Part shown: positions 31,732-43,400 of the stretch, piece by piece
How positions within the stretch are numbered: position 1 is the stretch's first letter
Layout of the letters: each line of letters starts with the position of its first letter
From: Chrysogorgia sp. JL179-B06
Taxonomy: Eukaryota > Cnidaria > Anthozoa > Scleralcyonacea > Chrysogorgiidae
Assembly (NCBI GenBank): GCA_035772405.1
Contig: JAYKKM010000438.1
Span: 694,001 to 758,000 of the forward strand
Direction: 5' to 3'
DNA: 64,000 bases
Translations under genes and position numbers: made by a program
The notes under the pieces: generated by a model
Database searches by the model: none
Told to the model about the DNA's origin: nothing
What the model saw: the letters and a program-made list of their open reading frames with translations, nothing else

Positions 31732-34700
31732 TTAACGCAAATAAAAAACTTCAATTTCAGTTGCGAGAAAGTTATAATTTCCAGCCAAAAGTGCTTTGGT
31801 TTTTGCATTTCCGTAATCATAGCCTGTCGGAGTTTTGTAGCCGTGACCAAAGTTGGTATAAGAACCGGCAGTAGTATGAGCGTTGTCTCGGATGTACAAA
31901 TCATGGCCTCCTCCGAATGTTGGACCGTAACTGGGGTTCTGGTAGATGGCATTCCCTTGGTTCTTGTAAATGGGAGACTTGAATGGCTTCAGCTTGTCCT
32001 TGTTGCGTAGCGAAAACAGGAAAGAGTTCGTAGTTTGTTTGTAACCAGTTGTTCCTAGAAAGAAACGGAATTAAAGATCATGATACGGACAGCTTTGAAC
32101 TTCTACCTATAGTCACCTAAGACCTACGAGAAATTTCGAGATCAAATTCTAATGTTGTGTTCATTAGCAGGATTTTGTATTGTTTATATACATACGGTGT
32201 TTTATATAAAACCGCAGAGTTTCCGAATTCCGATAAACAACATAGTGAATATTAAATCAAATATGTGTTCTTATAAGAAAGAGAACATGACTAATTTATG
32301 CCAAAGATTGTTCAGATAATAGCCTCCAACGAGATTGCGAGCGCGCTATGCATCGTTCTTTAAAGTGCCTATGACACGAAAATTAAGTTTGCCTTATTTG
32401 AAAGAACACTTCAAATGACCGAGGGACATCTTTGAGGTTTTTCGTTTCCTTGCTTCGTTCTCGAGATATTTCAGTTTGCATCATATGCAAATGACAATGG
32501 TGTGACGTACATGTGCATAATGACTTGTCGGAGGAGGTTATATATTTTTGCTATTATAAAACAAAATTTAATTTGAAAGAAGCATGTGCGTGAGTATTAC
32601 CAAAAACATGGAACTTGTACAATTTCAAGTGATTTTGTATGATGATAACAAAGATATATAACCTTCTCCGATAAGTCATTATGCACGTGTACATCACACC
32701 ATTGTCATTTGCATATGATGCAAACTGAAATATCTTGACAACGAAGCAAGGAAACAAAAAAACCTCAAAAGATGTTACTGTCATTTGGAGTGTTCTTTCA
32801 AATAAGGCAAACTTAATTTTGGTGTCATAGGCACTTTAAGCTTAAGTAGAAACGTTACGTTTTACAGCTTCAGACAAATGCGTGATCCGATTGGCAAATT
32901 ACAGCGTGATCAATGGACAGTGGAATTGTTTTACCTAAAATATTATTGGACTAACGAGCAGGGGCAGTTTGTACTAACGATGAAATTAATAACTTTCAAT
33001 GTCGTATTTTATGCCAAAAAAGCTACGTCCGATTGCATTTCTCTCGGTAGTAATTTTCAGTGAGACACGTATATGTAATTAGTATTCAAACCTCCCCATG
33101 CAATATCGGAGTATCCACCAAAGATGTAATATCCTACTCGGACAATTGTCACCGTTGGTCCTTTGTAATCACATCTTGAATGAAAGTCGCCCGATCTCCA
33201 TCCATCGCGGGAAGCTCGGTAGCAAAGACGCCAATCACTTTCGTCATCTAGCCATTGTTGAAGTTCCTTGATGTATTCAAGTTTTCCATCCAGGATATAG
33301 GATGAGTAGAGAGCATCTTAACAAAGAAAAATAACTTATTAAACATAATACAGAAATACAAGGACCTAAAAACAGTATATTCTATAAAATACTTTGAAAT
33401 GAAACACAAGATATAGACAGCCAAACTAAAAGTAATCAACCAAAAATCTAACTTTCATGCATTTGAGTTTTGAATCATGAAAATATAGATAAATGATACC
33501 TTTTTGATCACACACAAGTCCACCATATCCATTTCTGCAAGCACATTTGAAACCACCTTCTTTATCAATGGAACAAATGCCGCCATTTTTGCAGGGAGAA
33601 ACTTCACAAGGCGAAACTATTAAAAAAAACACACGTTAATATTGTACTGCACTTCCACCGAGTAGAAATACGTGTACGCAACAACCTCTAGCATGACGCA
33701 TGGTAATACTACAATGGGTTCATGTGGCCCTTTTAATACACGACAGATGACATACCTACTAAACTATTAAAAAACAGACGTTAATTGTCAACCACTTTTA
33801 CCAATTAGAGAAGTAATTACTAGCTAAAAGTACTCACTTTTCTTTGAACAATCAGATCCTTTGTAACCATCGCGACACTCGCACTCGAAACACTTCAGTC
33901 CATCGTCTGAGCAATTACCACCATTTTTACATGGCTGACTGTCGCAAGGTCGCACTAGAAAATTTGAAAGGAGACAAATAGCAATTTTAAAAGTAAATTT
34001 AAAATATGAGAAGTCAGATAATTAGTCAACCTCGTACCCAGGGTATTTAGCCTCCACGGTGGAAGGTCGGCGATAATGGCCCTGGGATCGGCTGGTCACA
34101 TGACACCCAGAATTTCTGGGTATTTAGATGTGATAATTTTTGTGGTCTATGTTCCATTTCCTTTGTCTACCTGAATAAATGAGAAATGTTCAATGCTCTT
34201 CATCAGAGTTGCTCATGTCAGTATTCGGCGGCATAAAATCAGCTAACAAGCTTAATAATCCACCATACATCCATGGTTATCTCTTACAAAAGGTATGAAG
34301 AAGCATATACCCAATTTAGCGAAAGCTATCACTTCCAATTTGCTGTAAAATTTGAAGATAGCATTCAGATTTAGATGAATAAATTATACTCGGCTGAATG
34401 ATTTTAGTTTTATGACAAGCCAATCGGATTTTAGAATGGACCAGCCGATCCCAGGGCCATTTTCGCCGACTTTCCGCCGTCGTGGCAAAATGCCGTGGGA
34501 ACGAGGTTGATAATTACTGTGTTGCTACTTTCCCGTACGTATTTATTTTAAAAGTGATTTTTCTGCCCGCAGTTTACTTTACAATACACAAAGTAGCCAA
34601 CGATGCGAGGAATAGATATCAAAATTGTTATGACAATTTGCGAATAAATTGATGAGGTCATTTAGTCCAGAATGACCACACCCAACCAGTTCACAGCTGA

Positions 34701-37700
34701 AAATAGTAATCGCTATAAAGTATTTAAAATAACTTTCCACAGAAAGATCGATAACTGGTTGTTAGAGAGTTAATTCAGGGAATATTATAAAGGTTTGATT
34801 TTGGGTTATTTTTCAAACCCTTACCTTAATATTACCCTGATACTAACCTTTGTACTATTTCCATGAAAGACTGGATTGACAACCTGCGCTTCGTAGTTTC
34901 TGTAACAGAGCCGTTCTTCGAGGGCTAAACTACACGAAAAACCTTCGACAACCGATTAATTTTAGAATCTTAAAAATTCAAAGTAAGATATTCTCTGTCG
35001 AAAGATATTTCCGATCTCAAAAAGGTCCGAAGGTGCTCTCTAATAAGGCGACGTAAGCTACTCCCGGCTTCAATTTCAGGACAATTATAACTCTACCAGT
35101 CACCTAATTATACAGATCATTGGTACTAACAACAAGGTGATAAATGACATAATTTGACGCTTGTCTCTGGCTTGAAAAAGTTTTTTGGACAAAACTTTAA
35201 ATGTTACTGTCCATGACCCAACTAGTTACAACACCACGTACAAATTCTGAGAACGAAAAGTTCGGTGATGGGTTTTGTGGTTGTTCCGTATATTCAAGGG
35301 CTTACGGAACCAATAAGAATCTTAAGTAGTTTTAAAGGGTGCTCAAAAACCTTCCTTGACGTTTGGTCATATTTTCGAGAAACCCAAGGATCGTATTGCG
35401 AAGGAACAGAGGAAAGACGCTATTTATTGTACATCGGTCAGACTAAACGTCAGTTTCGTACGCGTTTAAAAGAACACCAAAAGGCTGTTTTCTTGTCAAA
35501 AAAGGAAAATTCTGCTTTGTCGAAGCACGCGTGCGTAACCAACCATGAGATTGCGTGGGAAAATTCCAAAACTATTACCCCTAATCCGTGGTACCATCAG
35601 AAACGTTTTCTGGAGACTTGGCGTATCGATAGCGCCCACGCCCCATTGAATCGCGATGACGGTGGTATATTATCAGAAGCTTATTTGCATCTTGTCAATA
35701 AATAACGTCATCATCGGTTCTATGAGGGTATAAATAGGGATCCTAACCTTACAACTATCAAATCATGCCGAAAACAACTAGTTTTCAGTGTTTCCACAGA
35801 AATAGTAAAATTAGGGCTATTTGGTCATGTTTAAAGAGATATATCGGTAACGAAATAAACTGCGAAAGATCCATTTTGGCGTCCTCTGAAACAGTGGAAG
35901 GTTCATATATATGCACATGAAGAGAACGTTACTTAATCATTGCTATATATTATATACCTAATTATTTTTACCTCGTTTCTCGCACAGCAATCCTCCATAT
36001 TTCTCTGAACATTCACAGGTGAATGTTTCATCCTCGTTCTCCACGCATTTTCCAGAATTTTGACATGGCATTGCTTCACATGGAGTCACTGGAAAATTAT
36101 ATATAAAATGCTTCTAAACTGCTCAAAGGCTAATTTAAGTGAACATAAAAGAATATTTAATGTGGGTTCATTGTTAAAGAGGTCTATATAGCTATCCATG
36201 CATGCTCTATGTCATGCAATAATTGTGGGTCGCCACCTACCTATACTAATCAAGTTTTCAGATTGGTTGATTAAAACAATAAAACAATAGAATCAACCAC
36301 AAAGAAACCAATGTCCTAACCCTAACAACCTTTGTTCGATATAGCCAATCACAAAACCTGTTCATTTTAGGTACGTATTTACCCATAATTGTCAATGGTG
36401 TCATGGAAACCAATCACTGATCTCAAAAATAGAACTGGATTGAGCTTTCTATTGTATCTGATGAGCTTATTTTGAAGCTTGCATATTTTAATAATGTAAA
36501 TTGACGAGAGATCATTAGAAGCTCCGAATTTGCAAGCAAATCAAACTGACGCTCGCGAAATAGGTTTGGCCAATATAGTTGCTTTGTTAACATTAAATGC
36601 ATAATATCGTGAACCTAATATGACGTCTCATATTAGGCTTCTCTCACTTGATAATTAGAGCCAACGGCGGCCATTAATATGGGAATGAATCATTTTACCC
36701 AGTAATTTGAAAAATGTCTTCTGGTCCTCTTTATAGTAAGATTATTTATATTTTCCATGGTAAGAGCACATAATCCAACAAAAAAACCTCAGTTGGTCCC
36801 TTAGTAATGGCGGACTTCCGGCTTCATTAATTCTGTACAATAGTTGCTCGATCCAGTCTTTATTTAGAGATCAGTGAAACCAATAGATCAGAGACTTTTC
36901 GACGACTGGTATTCGTAATTCCTCGAGGTCACATTACAGCTGAACAGATTTGGATCTCCTTTGTTTGGCGTGCACTAAAGGCGAATCATAACTGAGGAAA
37001 ATTTCTTTTCCACGCGGGCGACTTTACCTTTTGATTTACGAGCCCTTGGGTAAATTCAAATGGAATATTACTCAATGTATATAATAGGAACCTCGTCGTT
37101 TTTGGAAAGCCGTGCAAGCTTGAAAACATCGGTGCAATATTTCGTTGCATTGATTTACCTTGTACGCTCGTTCAATAAGCTGTACGCAATACCTTTTTGA
37201 CCGCAGTCAAATCCTTTGTATCCAGGTGAGCATAAACACTTGGGGTAACTGCCATTTATGGATTCACCTCCGTTCTGGCAAGCATCCTCGAGTTCAGCTT
37301 GCCATTCGTGTGCTAAATCAACGATATAATAATAGAAATTCCTTGCATTAAATGACAACTGAAACACTATACTGATGTCAAAGACTGAACAACTGGATTG
37401 AATGGTGTTTGGCCTCTTGCGAAACGTATACCATGAGGATTCATTATTACACATGCTAAAATAAATGGCAGGATATGTGGTATATATGGCATGGCGTCGA
37501 GTTATCTTGGAAAGGTGAATAAAATCGGTCAAGACTGACATACCCGTCCGTCTTCACAATGTCAATGATGTAGTTCTATGTTGAGATTTTTATTTGCCGA
37601 AGAAACCGAGTGGAATTCGGCTCTGCCACGGAAATCATACTGGCATATTTCATCGTTTGACACAACATCAACAATTAAACAATTTAACATTATATAACCA

Positions 37701-38415
37701 ACACACCACGCTGCATATTCTTGCCGTAAAGGTCCCAAGAACATATCGGCTGAGGAAGACGAAAATTTCTACCTCTCGACTTACCTGCACAGTGCAGAAA
37801 AAGAACGATGCCCAACACTTCAAGACTGAATAACTTGGTAGTGAACATTTTCCAGTCGGAATTTGCCAGAATAAAGCCTGTGAAGAAAGTATATAGCATT
37901 GTTCATGGAACGATTTAAGAAATAAAAATATAACTTCCATGAGCACTAAAACATTTTCCTCAACCATTAACAACCTATGTCATCACGAACATCATGTGTA
38001 AATGCAAAATATTCAATATCCTTCATTATTTGAGAATTAGTTGAAAACACGGACGTCTTGCAATCAGAAGTAAATATATAGAAGAAAGAAACGATCGAGA
38101 ACATGCGAACGCATAGCGCTGCTCTTGGGGAAAGGCGTAGTTTGAGATAACATAGTTGAGAAAATGTCTTTGAAAAACGCCTTGATTTATCTCGTCAGTA
38201 ATTATCAACTGGCAAGTAAAAACAACAAATAAAACATTCACTCCCGAAGAAAACATTCAATGCCGAATCAGTCAACACTAAACTACATAACCTTATTATA
38301 AGATAGAAAGTGAGAACATGATGAGACCTTAACAGAAGGTTCTCCGACAGTCGCTTATACTTCCAGCTGCTGGACTTCGACGTCTCAAGCTTCCTCTTGC
38401 GTTTAAAGAATGGAG
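31732..38415 (-). CDS. Secreted EGF/TLDc-domain protein, gene A (7 coding exons)
   Basis: Coding exons (minus strand, order of translation): 37848-37785, 37312-37193, 36088-35972, 33954-33838, 33616-33500, 33316-33092, 32054-31732, all joined in phase 1, giving 360 aa. Exon 1 encodes a signal peptide (MFTTKLFSLEVLGIVLFLHC). Exons 2-5 each encode one six-Cys EGF module (for example PCEVSPCKNGGIC..CKC-type spacing). Exons 6-7 encode a TLDc domain: LCYRASRDGWRSGDFHSRCD and GYYIFGGYSDIAW, then FGGGHDLYI and FLATEIEVFYLR. A non-coding first exon probably ends near 38337 (AAG/GTCTCA) with a TATA box at 38430-38438. Cnidarian secreted EGF-TLD proteins exist, but the role is unknown. All splice sites follow GT-AG. 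Its introns hold several MITEs absent from gene B. Confidence 0.85.
32364..32835. mobile_element. piggyBac-like hairpin MITE, complete, in gene A intron
   Basis: TTAA on both sides (32360-32363, 32836-32839). Ends AGTGCCTATGACACGAAAAT and the inverse, with arms complementary over roughly 150-200 bp. Gene B has the empty site with a single TTAA at about 48011-48016 (TTCTTTAAGC). Confidence 0.9.
34027..34509. mobile_element. CAACCTCGTACCCAGGG MITE, copy 2, in gene A intron
   Basis: Terminal inverted repeats of about 65 bp as in 25414-25902. Flanks ATAATTAGT (34018-34026) and ATAATTACT (34510-34518). Gene B shows the undisrupted site CAGATAATTAGTGTG near 49193-49207, which fixes the ends and gives a 9-bp duplication with one later change. 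Confidence 0.92.
35236..35705 (+). pseudogene. Penelope-like element fragment with GIY-YIG nuclease
   Basis: The frame 35265-35705 contains VVVPYIQGLTEPIR (the linker after the Penelope RT), then LLYIGQTKRQFRTRLKEHQK, the GIY-YIG nuclease signature with its catalytic Arg (TRLKEH). NHEIAWENSKTI and WYHQKRFLETWRID (with the conserved Glu) follow. An internal deletion separates linker and nuclease. The RT is missing. The insertion predates the gene duplication because a deleted remnant is present at 50515-50625 in gene B. Confidence 0.8.
36415..36876. mobile_element. CACTGATCTC MITE, copy 2, in gene A intron
   Basis: Same family as 6358-6891. Flanks AAACCAAT at 36407-36414 and 36877-36884. Gene B keeps the empty site (ATCGAAACCAATAGATCAG) at about 51143-51161. 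Confidence 0.92.
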
Positions 38416-38429
38416 TTATATGCACCCGT

Positions 38430-38438
38430 CTTTTATAG
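38430..38438 (-). promoter_or_regulatory. TATA box of gene A
   Basis: CTATAAAAG on the minus strand, conserved with gene B at 52624-52632. The surrounding 100 bp is also conserved between the two copies. Confidence 0.6.
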
Positions 38439-38641
38439 TTTCAGTTATACGTTAATTAATATTTAAATGTTCAAGATTGTATAATCTAATTCCCTTGATA
38501 ATATGTGGCATGGCAAACTTGTCACTATAAAAATTAACATATGAAAGTTTAAATCATTTCAAAGGTCGAAATTTCCATAAACAAAAATAAATGGATTGAA
38601 CGTAGATATAAAAGACAACAGACTGAACTTCAAAAGTCTTG

Positions 38642-39093
38642 CATGGATATTTCCAAGCACTTTTCTACCACCGGTAAACGGTAAAAATAAAATATTCAAT
38701 CTTCAATTGAGTTTCGAAACTCAATCTTCTTCCGTAATTATTCTTTTTCACAATTTATCCGGACGAAATTGTGAAAAATGTAAACTTTTAGCTGTAAAAG
38801 GAAGAAAATATTCGATTCTAGTTAATCCCTCTCCAGTGAAATATCGGACCTCCGTTTCAAATTAAATTGTCTGCATATTACCCTTACCTTTGAGATCTTT
38901 TTTCCCGGAAAATTCCTCGCAGAAATCGCCGTAAATACACTCCTGGGGCTATTGAAATTCAAAAATTTCTGGGCGGGCATGCCCCAAGACCCCCTAGAAG
39001 GGATTGAGGAGAGAATACACTTTACAGAAACATAAGAAACTCAATCTTCTTTTAAAAAACGGTAGTAAACCAAAATGCTTGAAAATATCCCTG
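38642..39093. mobile_element. MITE with CAKGGATATTTYCAAGCA ends, upstream of gene A
   Basis: Left end CATGGATATTTCCAAGCA, right end (inverse) CAGGGATATTTTCAAGCA. Flanked by TCTTG on both sides. The gene B side has the continuous site AAAAGTCTTGATGTTTG near 52810. It contains a GCCCCAAGACCCCCTAGAAG stretch similar to the interior of the hAT MITE at 1420-1955. Confidence 0.8.
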
Positions 39094-39147
39094 TCTTGAT
39101 GTTTGAAGCGGGTTTTAGTTTCTTAACCATCTGACGTTATAATCGCC

Positions 39148-39398
39148 AATTGACGGTACCGAAAAAGATGGTGGCTGTATATTTTACCTGAATGCTTTGC
39201 GACCTTAAATCACCTGTAATAATAGCTAAACATTGTTTACCTGGTTAACATGAATTAAATACGCAAAAGCTTCGTTTTTACCAAACTTCGTCGTTTTAAA
39301 ACTGTATCTTCTGCTATTTCTACGAGGTTCAATGTTTACTGTGCGCAAGGAATTATGGTTAAATGTACCAGTTGCCATCTTTTTCGGTACCGTCAATT
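39148..39398. mobile_element. MITE with AATTGACGGTACCGAAAAAG ends
   Basis: The left end AATTGACGGTACCGAAAAAG is matched by its exact inverse at 39379-39398. 251 bp, no ORF. Confidence 0.8.
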
Positions 39399-39465
39399 TA
39401 ATGATTCAATTTAATGATCTATTTGTTTGCGTTTACATGACAAGACTAGAGGCTTGAAATTTTGA

Positions 39466-39602
39466 GTAAGGTCGCAGTGCTCTAGAAGAAGGTCTGTGAT
39501 TGGTTAGAAGCTTTCTGTGATTGGTTAGGATCTCCTGTGAGATGGGGGAAATGAGTCGTAATTTAAAGTCGTAATTTAAAGTTCTAGAGCACTGCGACCT
39601 GA
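39466..39602. repeat. Inverted repeat GGTCGCAGTGCTCTAGAA
   Basis: The 18-bp arms are exact. Inside are two copies of CTGTGATTGGTTAG and two of GTCGTAATTTAAAG. Confidence 0.8.
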
Positions 39603-40436
39603 CCCGAAATTTTTCATATAAACGCACAGAAGAGTGCTGGCCCTCCTAGGAGGGCTGGGAAATAAAAGCTCCATACAAGCGACAAAGTTTATCTTTACCA
39701 GTATTTTCTGGACAACTTTATATTTCGTACGACCTGTTTGCTTGCGTTTAAATTACAAATTGAACACTTGTCCGCAAAAGTGGGATTCTGGGTTTCGTGC
39801 GAAAATAAATGCAGCCGTAGCCGTTCGAGCGAGGCAACTTGGGCAGCGGGCCAGCTAGGTTAGGAGGGCTAGCAATTCTCATGTAAACAAGGGACGAAAT
39901 TAATCTCAGCAAAGACGGCTAGCCCTACGGGACAATATTTTTGCAACGCGAAAGGTGGCCATTGGCGAGTGGTGATCTGACGAACTACATAAAGAGGTTT
40001 TTTCTAATGGTATACTCGTATGTATTTAGACTCGCTAATTACAAATCTGTTTTCACAATTGAAAACGGTTAAAGTGCCACTACGATCAAATTTTTACCTA
40101 TCGATATTTTTACGTATTTATAAAGCAGAGCTGCTAAATATTACTCGGTCGAAACCGCGTTTTGCGATTAGACGATGGCAAGTATTATTTTTCTGACTCC
40201 GAATCTGGAGTTGTTATGTCCGCCATTAATCGTTCATGTTCCTGACCAGCGTAACGAAGTGACGTCAAATACTCAACGCGATGACTCCACATGGCTAATT
40301 CTTCAAGTAAATCAAGGTCGTTTTTTCAAATTCTTCAATTGAAAGGCTGAACATTTCATCTACTTCTCGAAGAAAACAAGAAAACAAGTAACCTCGACCG
40401 AAATTCAGGCGTAGAATTGAGAATCTGACGTCATAA

Positions 40437-43400
40437 ATCTGATATAGGCGCCGTCATGGCTGACAGGATGCAATTTGTGCTCCGATATATTTTGATAATT
40501 TCTACAGTATATTACTACTTTAATACTCAAATTCGAGTTATTTCGATAGATAAGGACTATTACTTGCTGGGGAGATATGGATTTTTACCTGATGGCGTTT
40601 TTTCTGGATGTTTTGTGCCTATGTTTGTCATGCGAATTAGTATTCATCGAAGTGGCTTACAATCAAACTGCAAGATTTCGCTCGCTGTTACTCGATCTTC
40701 TAAGCGTGGTGGTTCAACCTGCTTGGTATTACCTTCTCAACCTTTTGTAGAGGACTTAACTATCTGTGTGGACATTTCACCCAATCCAGGGCCCGTTATC
40801 CTACGTCCACCGAAATTGGCGGATGGTCAATTCCAACATATTCGAACTCAAAGTATGGGCGCTACCCTAACAAGCAACATTAATTATTCAAGAAAAGACT
40901 TGCTCTTGATCAGAAAATGTGCCTTCACGAAATCCTTTGTTCTTCCTCCTACTGTTATATTATCTATTAAACAGAATGGACTCTTTCATGCTCGAGGTAC
41001 TAGGAGCGGCAGATTAGTTCGTTTGAAGAAAATACGGCAAATGCAATCTAATGCCAACTTGTACACGACAAGGAGACTCAAGTGTAATGTAAATTTTATA
41101 CCCGTGAGAATAACTAACAATAAGCGTTTTATCCATCGCGATCGAAGATCACAGCAAAACAACTTAGTCCATATCCAACTATCTTCGATTATGGCTGGTT
41201 CCGATTCTTCTGTCAATGGTGGGAAAAGACGTTCATCGCTACCTAGTATTTGCCTTTTAAATTCTCGATCACTTTTGCCGAAGATTGATGAGTTGTCAGT
41301 ATTCCTGTCAGTTTATCGAACTGAAATTGTCGTGATTACTGAGTCTTGGCTGAATTCAGGAATTGACAGTGAGCTGCTATCAATCGAGGGTTATAATTTA
41401 CACCGTAAGGACCGTCTACATTGTCGCGGGGGAGGAGTATGTGTATTTACCTCTAATAAAATTACATGCAAGCGCCGCCTGGATCTTGAAGTCTCTGAAT
41501 TTGAGTGTTTATGGTTGTGGATCCGTCCTTCTCGTCTACCAAGGCCCCTATCTGGAGTGATTTTATGCGCAACGTACAACGCTCCTGGCACAATCGCCCA
41601 AGATGAAAAAGATATTTCGGACTATATCATTAGAACTACAGATTCCGTTCGCAATCAATATCCGGATTGCGGTGTTATTATACTTGGTGATTTTAATTGT
41701 TTGGACATTTCTGATATAACATCTAACCATGACTTAATACAAGTAGTGGATCTTCCCACCCGGGATAATAATATCTTAGATCTTATTATTTCTAATGTCC
41801 ACAGTTACTACAGCAAACCTATAACGCTGGCACCTTTAGGCACCTCGGATCACAGTATTGTATTATGGTCTCCTACTGTAGCACCCCCCAAACATACCAG
41901 CTCTGTTGCTAGACGTTACACACGTTCTTATCCTCGATCCGGTCTGGATGCTTTTGGGCGCTGGATTTCTACTCATAATTGGTTTGCCGGTAATTTTTCT
42001 GAGTCACCATCTGTGAATGACCTCACAGACACCTTTTCTACATATTTAATTTCAGCTATTGATCGCTTTTTTCCATCTAAGTCTGTTAGGGTGCATAATT
42101 CAGATAAACCATGGATTACGCCTGCAATTAAGAAATCCATTGCAGCACGCCAGCGAGCCTTTCACAGTGGAGACTTGGTCCTTTGTGGATACTACAGAAA
42201 TAAGATCAAGGTTGAAATTACTAAATGCAAGAAACTGTTCTACTCTGAAAAGGTGAAACATCTTAAACTAGAGGACTGTCGGAAATGGTGGAGGTTGGTC
42301 AACAAAATGTCTGGTAGGTGTAATAATGCAGCTCCCATTTCTATTGAGAAAAATGGCTTGGTCTTGACAGATCCTGAGTTAGCAGAGGAACTTAATAACT
42401 TTTTTCTCTCTGTTAATGCTGATATTCCTGCATTAGACCTTTGCTACTTACCGTCATTTCTGCCAGCACCTGAACCACTTCCCATTATTCAACCTTATGA
42501 GGTCTGTAAAAAACTTGCAATGTTAAATTCATGCAAGGCAACTGGACCTGATAAAATACCATCTCGGATTCTCAATGAATTCGCCTTTGAACTTGCTGAA
42601 CCGGTTGCTCACATTTTTAATGTTTCCCTCTCCTCTGGTATTACTCCAAATTCGTGGAAAAGATCTGAAATTATTCCTATCCCAAAAATTCAACCAGTTA
42701 CTGCTGATGAAGACCTCCGCCCAATCTCTCTTACACCATGTTTGTCTAAGGTGTTAGAGGATTTTGTAGTCAAATGGCTAATTGCTGATGTTGGTGATAA
42801 GATAGACCCTCAGCAATTTGGATGCCTTAAGGGTAGTTCTACCACCTTTTGCTTGCTTGACATGATACACAACTGGCTCCAGCATCTGGATGACCCTGGG
42901 CAATATCTTCGTATTTGTTTTCTTGATTTTAGTAAAGCTTTCGACAGGATAGACCATAACATTGTCATTCGTAAGCTTACACTTACGCTCGGGGTTCGTA
43001 GATCGCTTATTCCGTGGATCTGTAGCTTTTTATCGGACCGAATACAATCAGTTAAAGTTGGTCAATCTACCTCTAACTGTCCGATTACTGCTGGTGTGCC
43101 TCAAGGTACAAAGTTAGGGCCTATTTTATTTTTAATTATGGTCAATGACTTAGCCAGCCATTCTAACCTACTTGTTAGACATTGGATGTATGTTGACGAT
43201 ATAACCATTTCACAATCCATCGCACGAAATGAATCGCCACTCATCCAAGATGACTTGAATAAGATCTCGAGTTGGGCCTCAACGAATAACATGAGGTTAA
43301 ACCCAAAGAAATGTAAGGAGCTTTCTGTCTCATTTCTTCGTACCTGTCCTCGCGGGTTAATCCCACCATTGCTGATTAATAACAGACCTCTTGATCGAGT

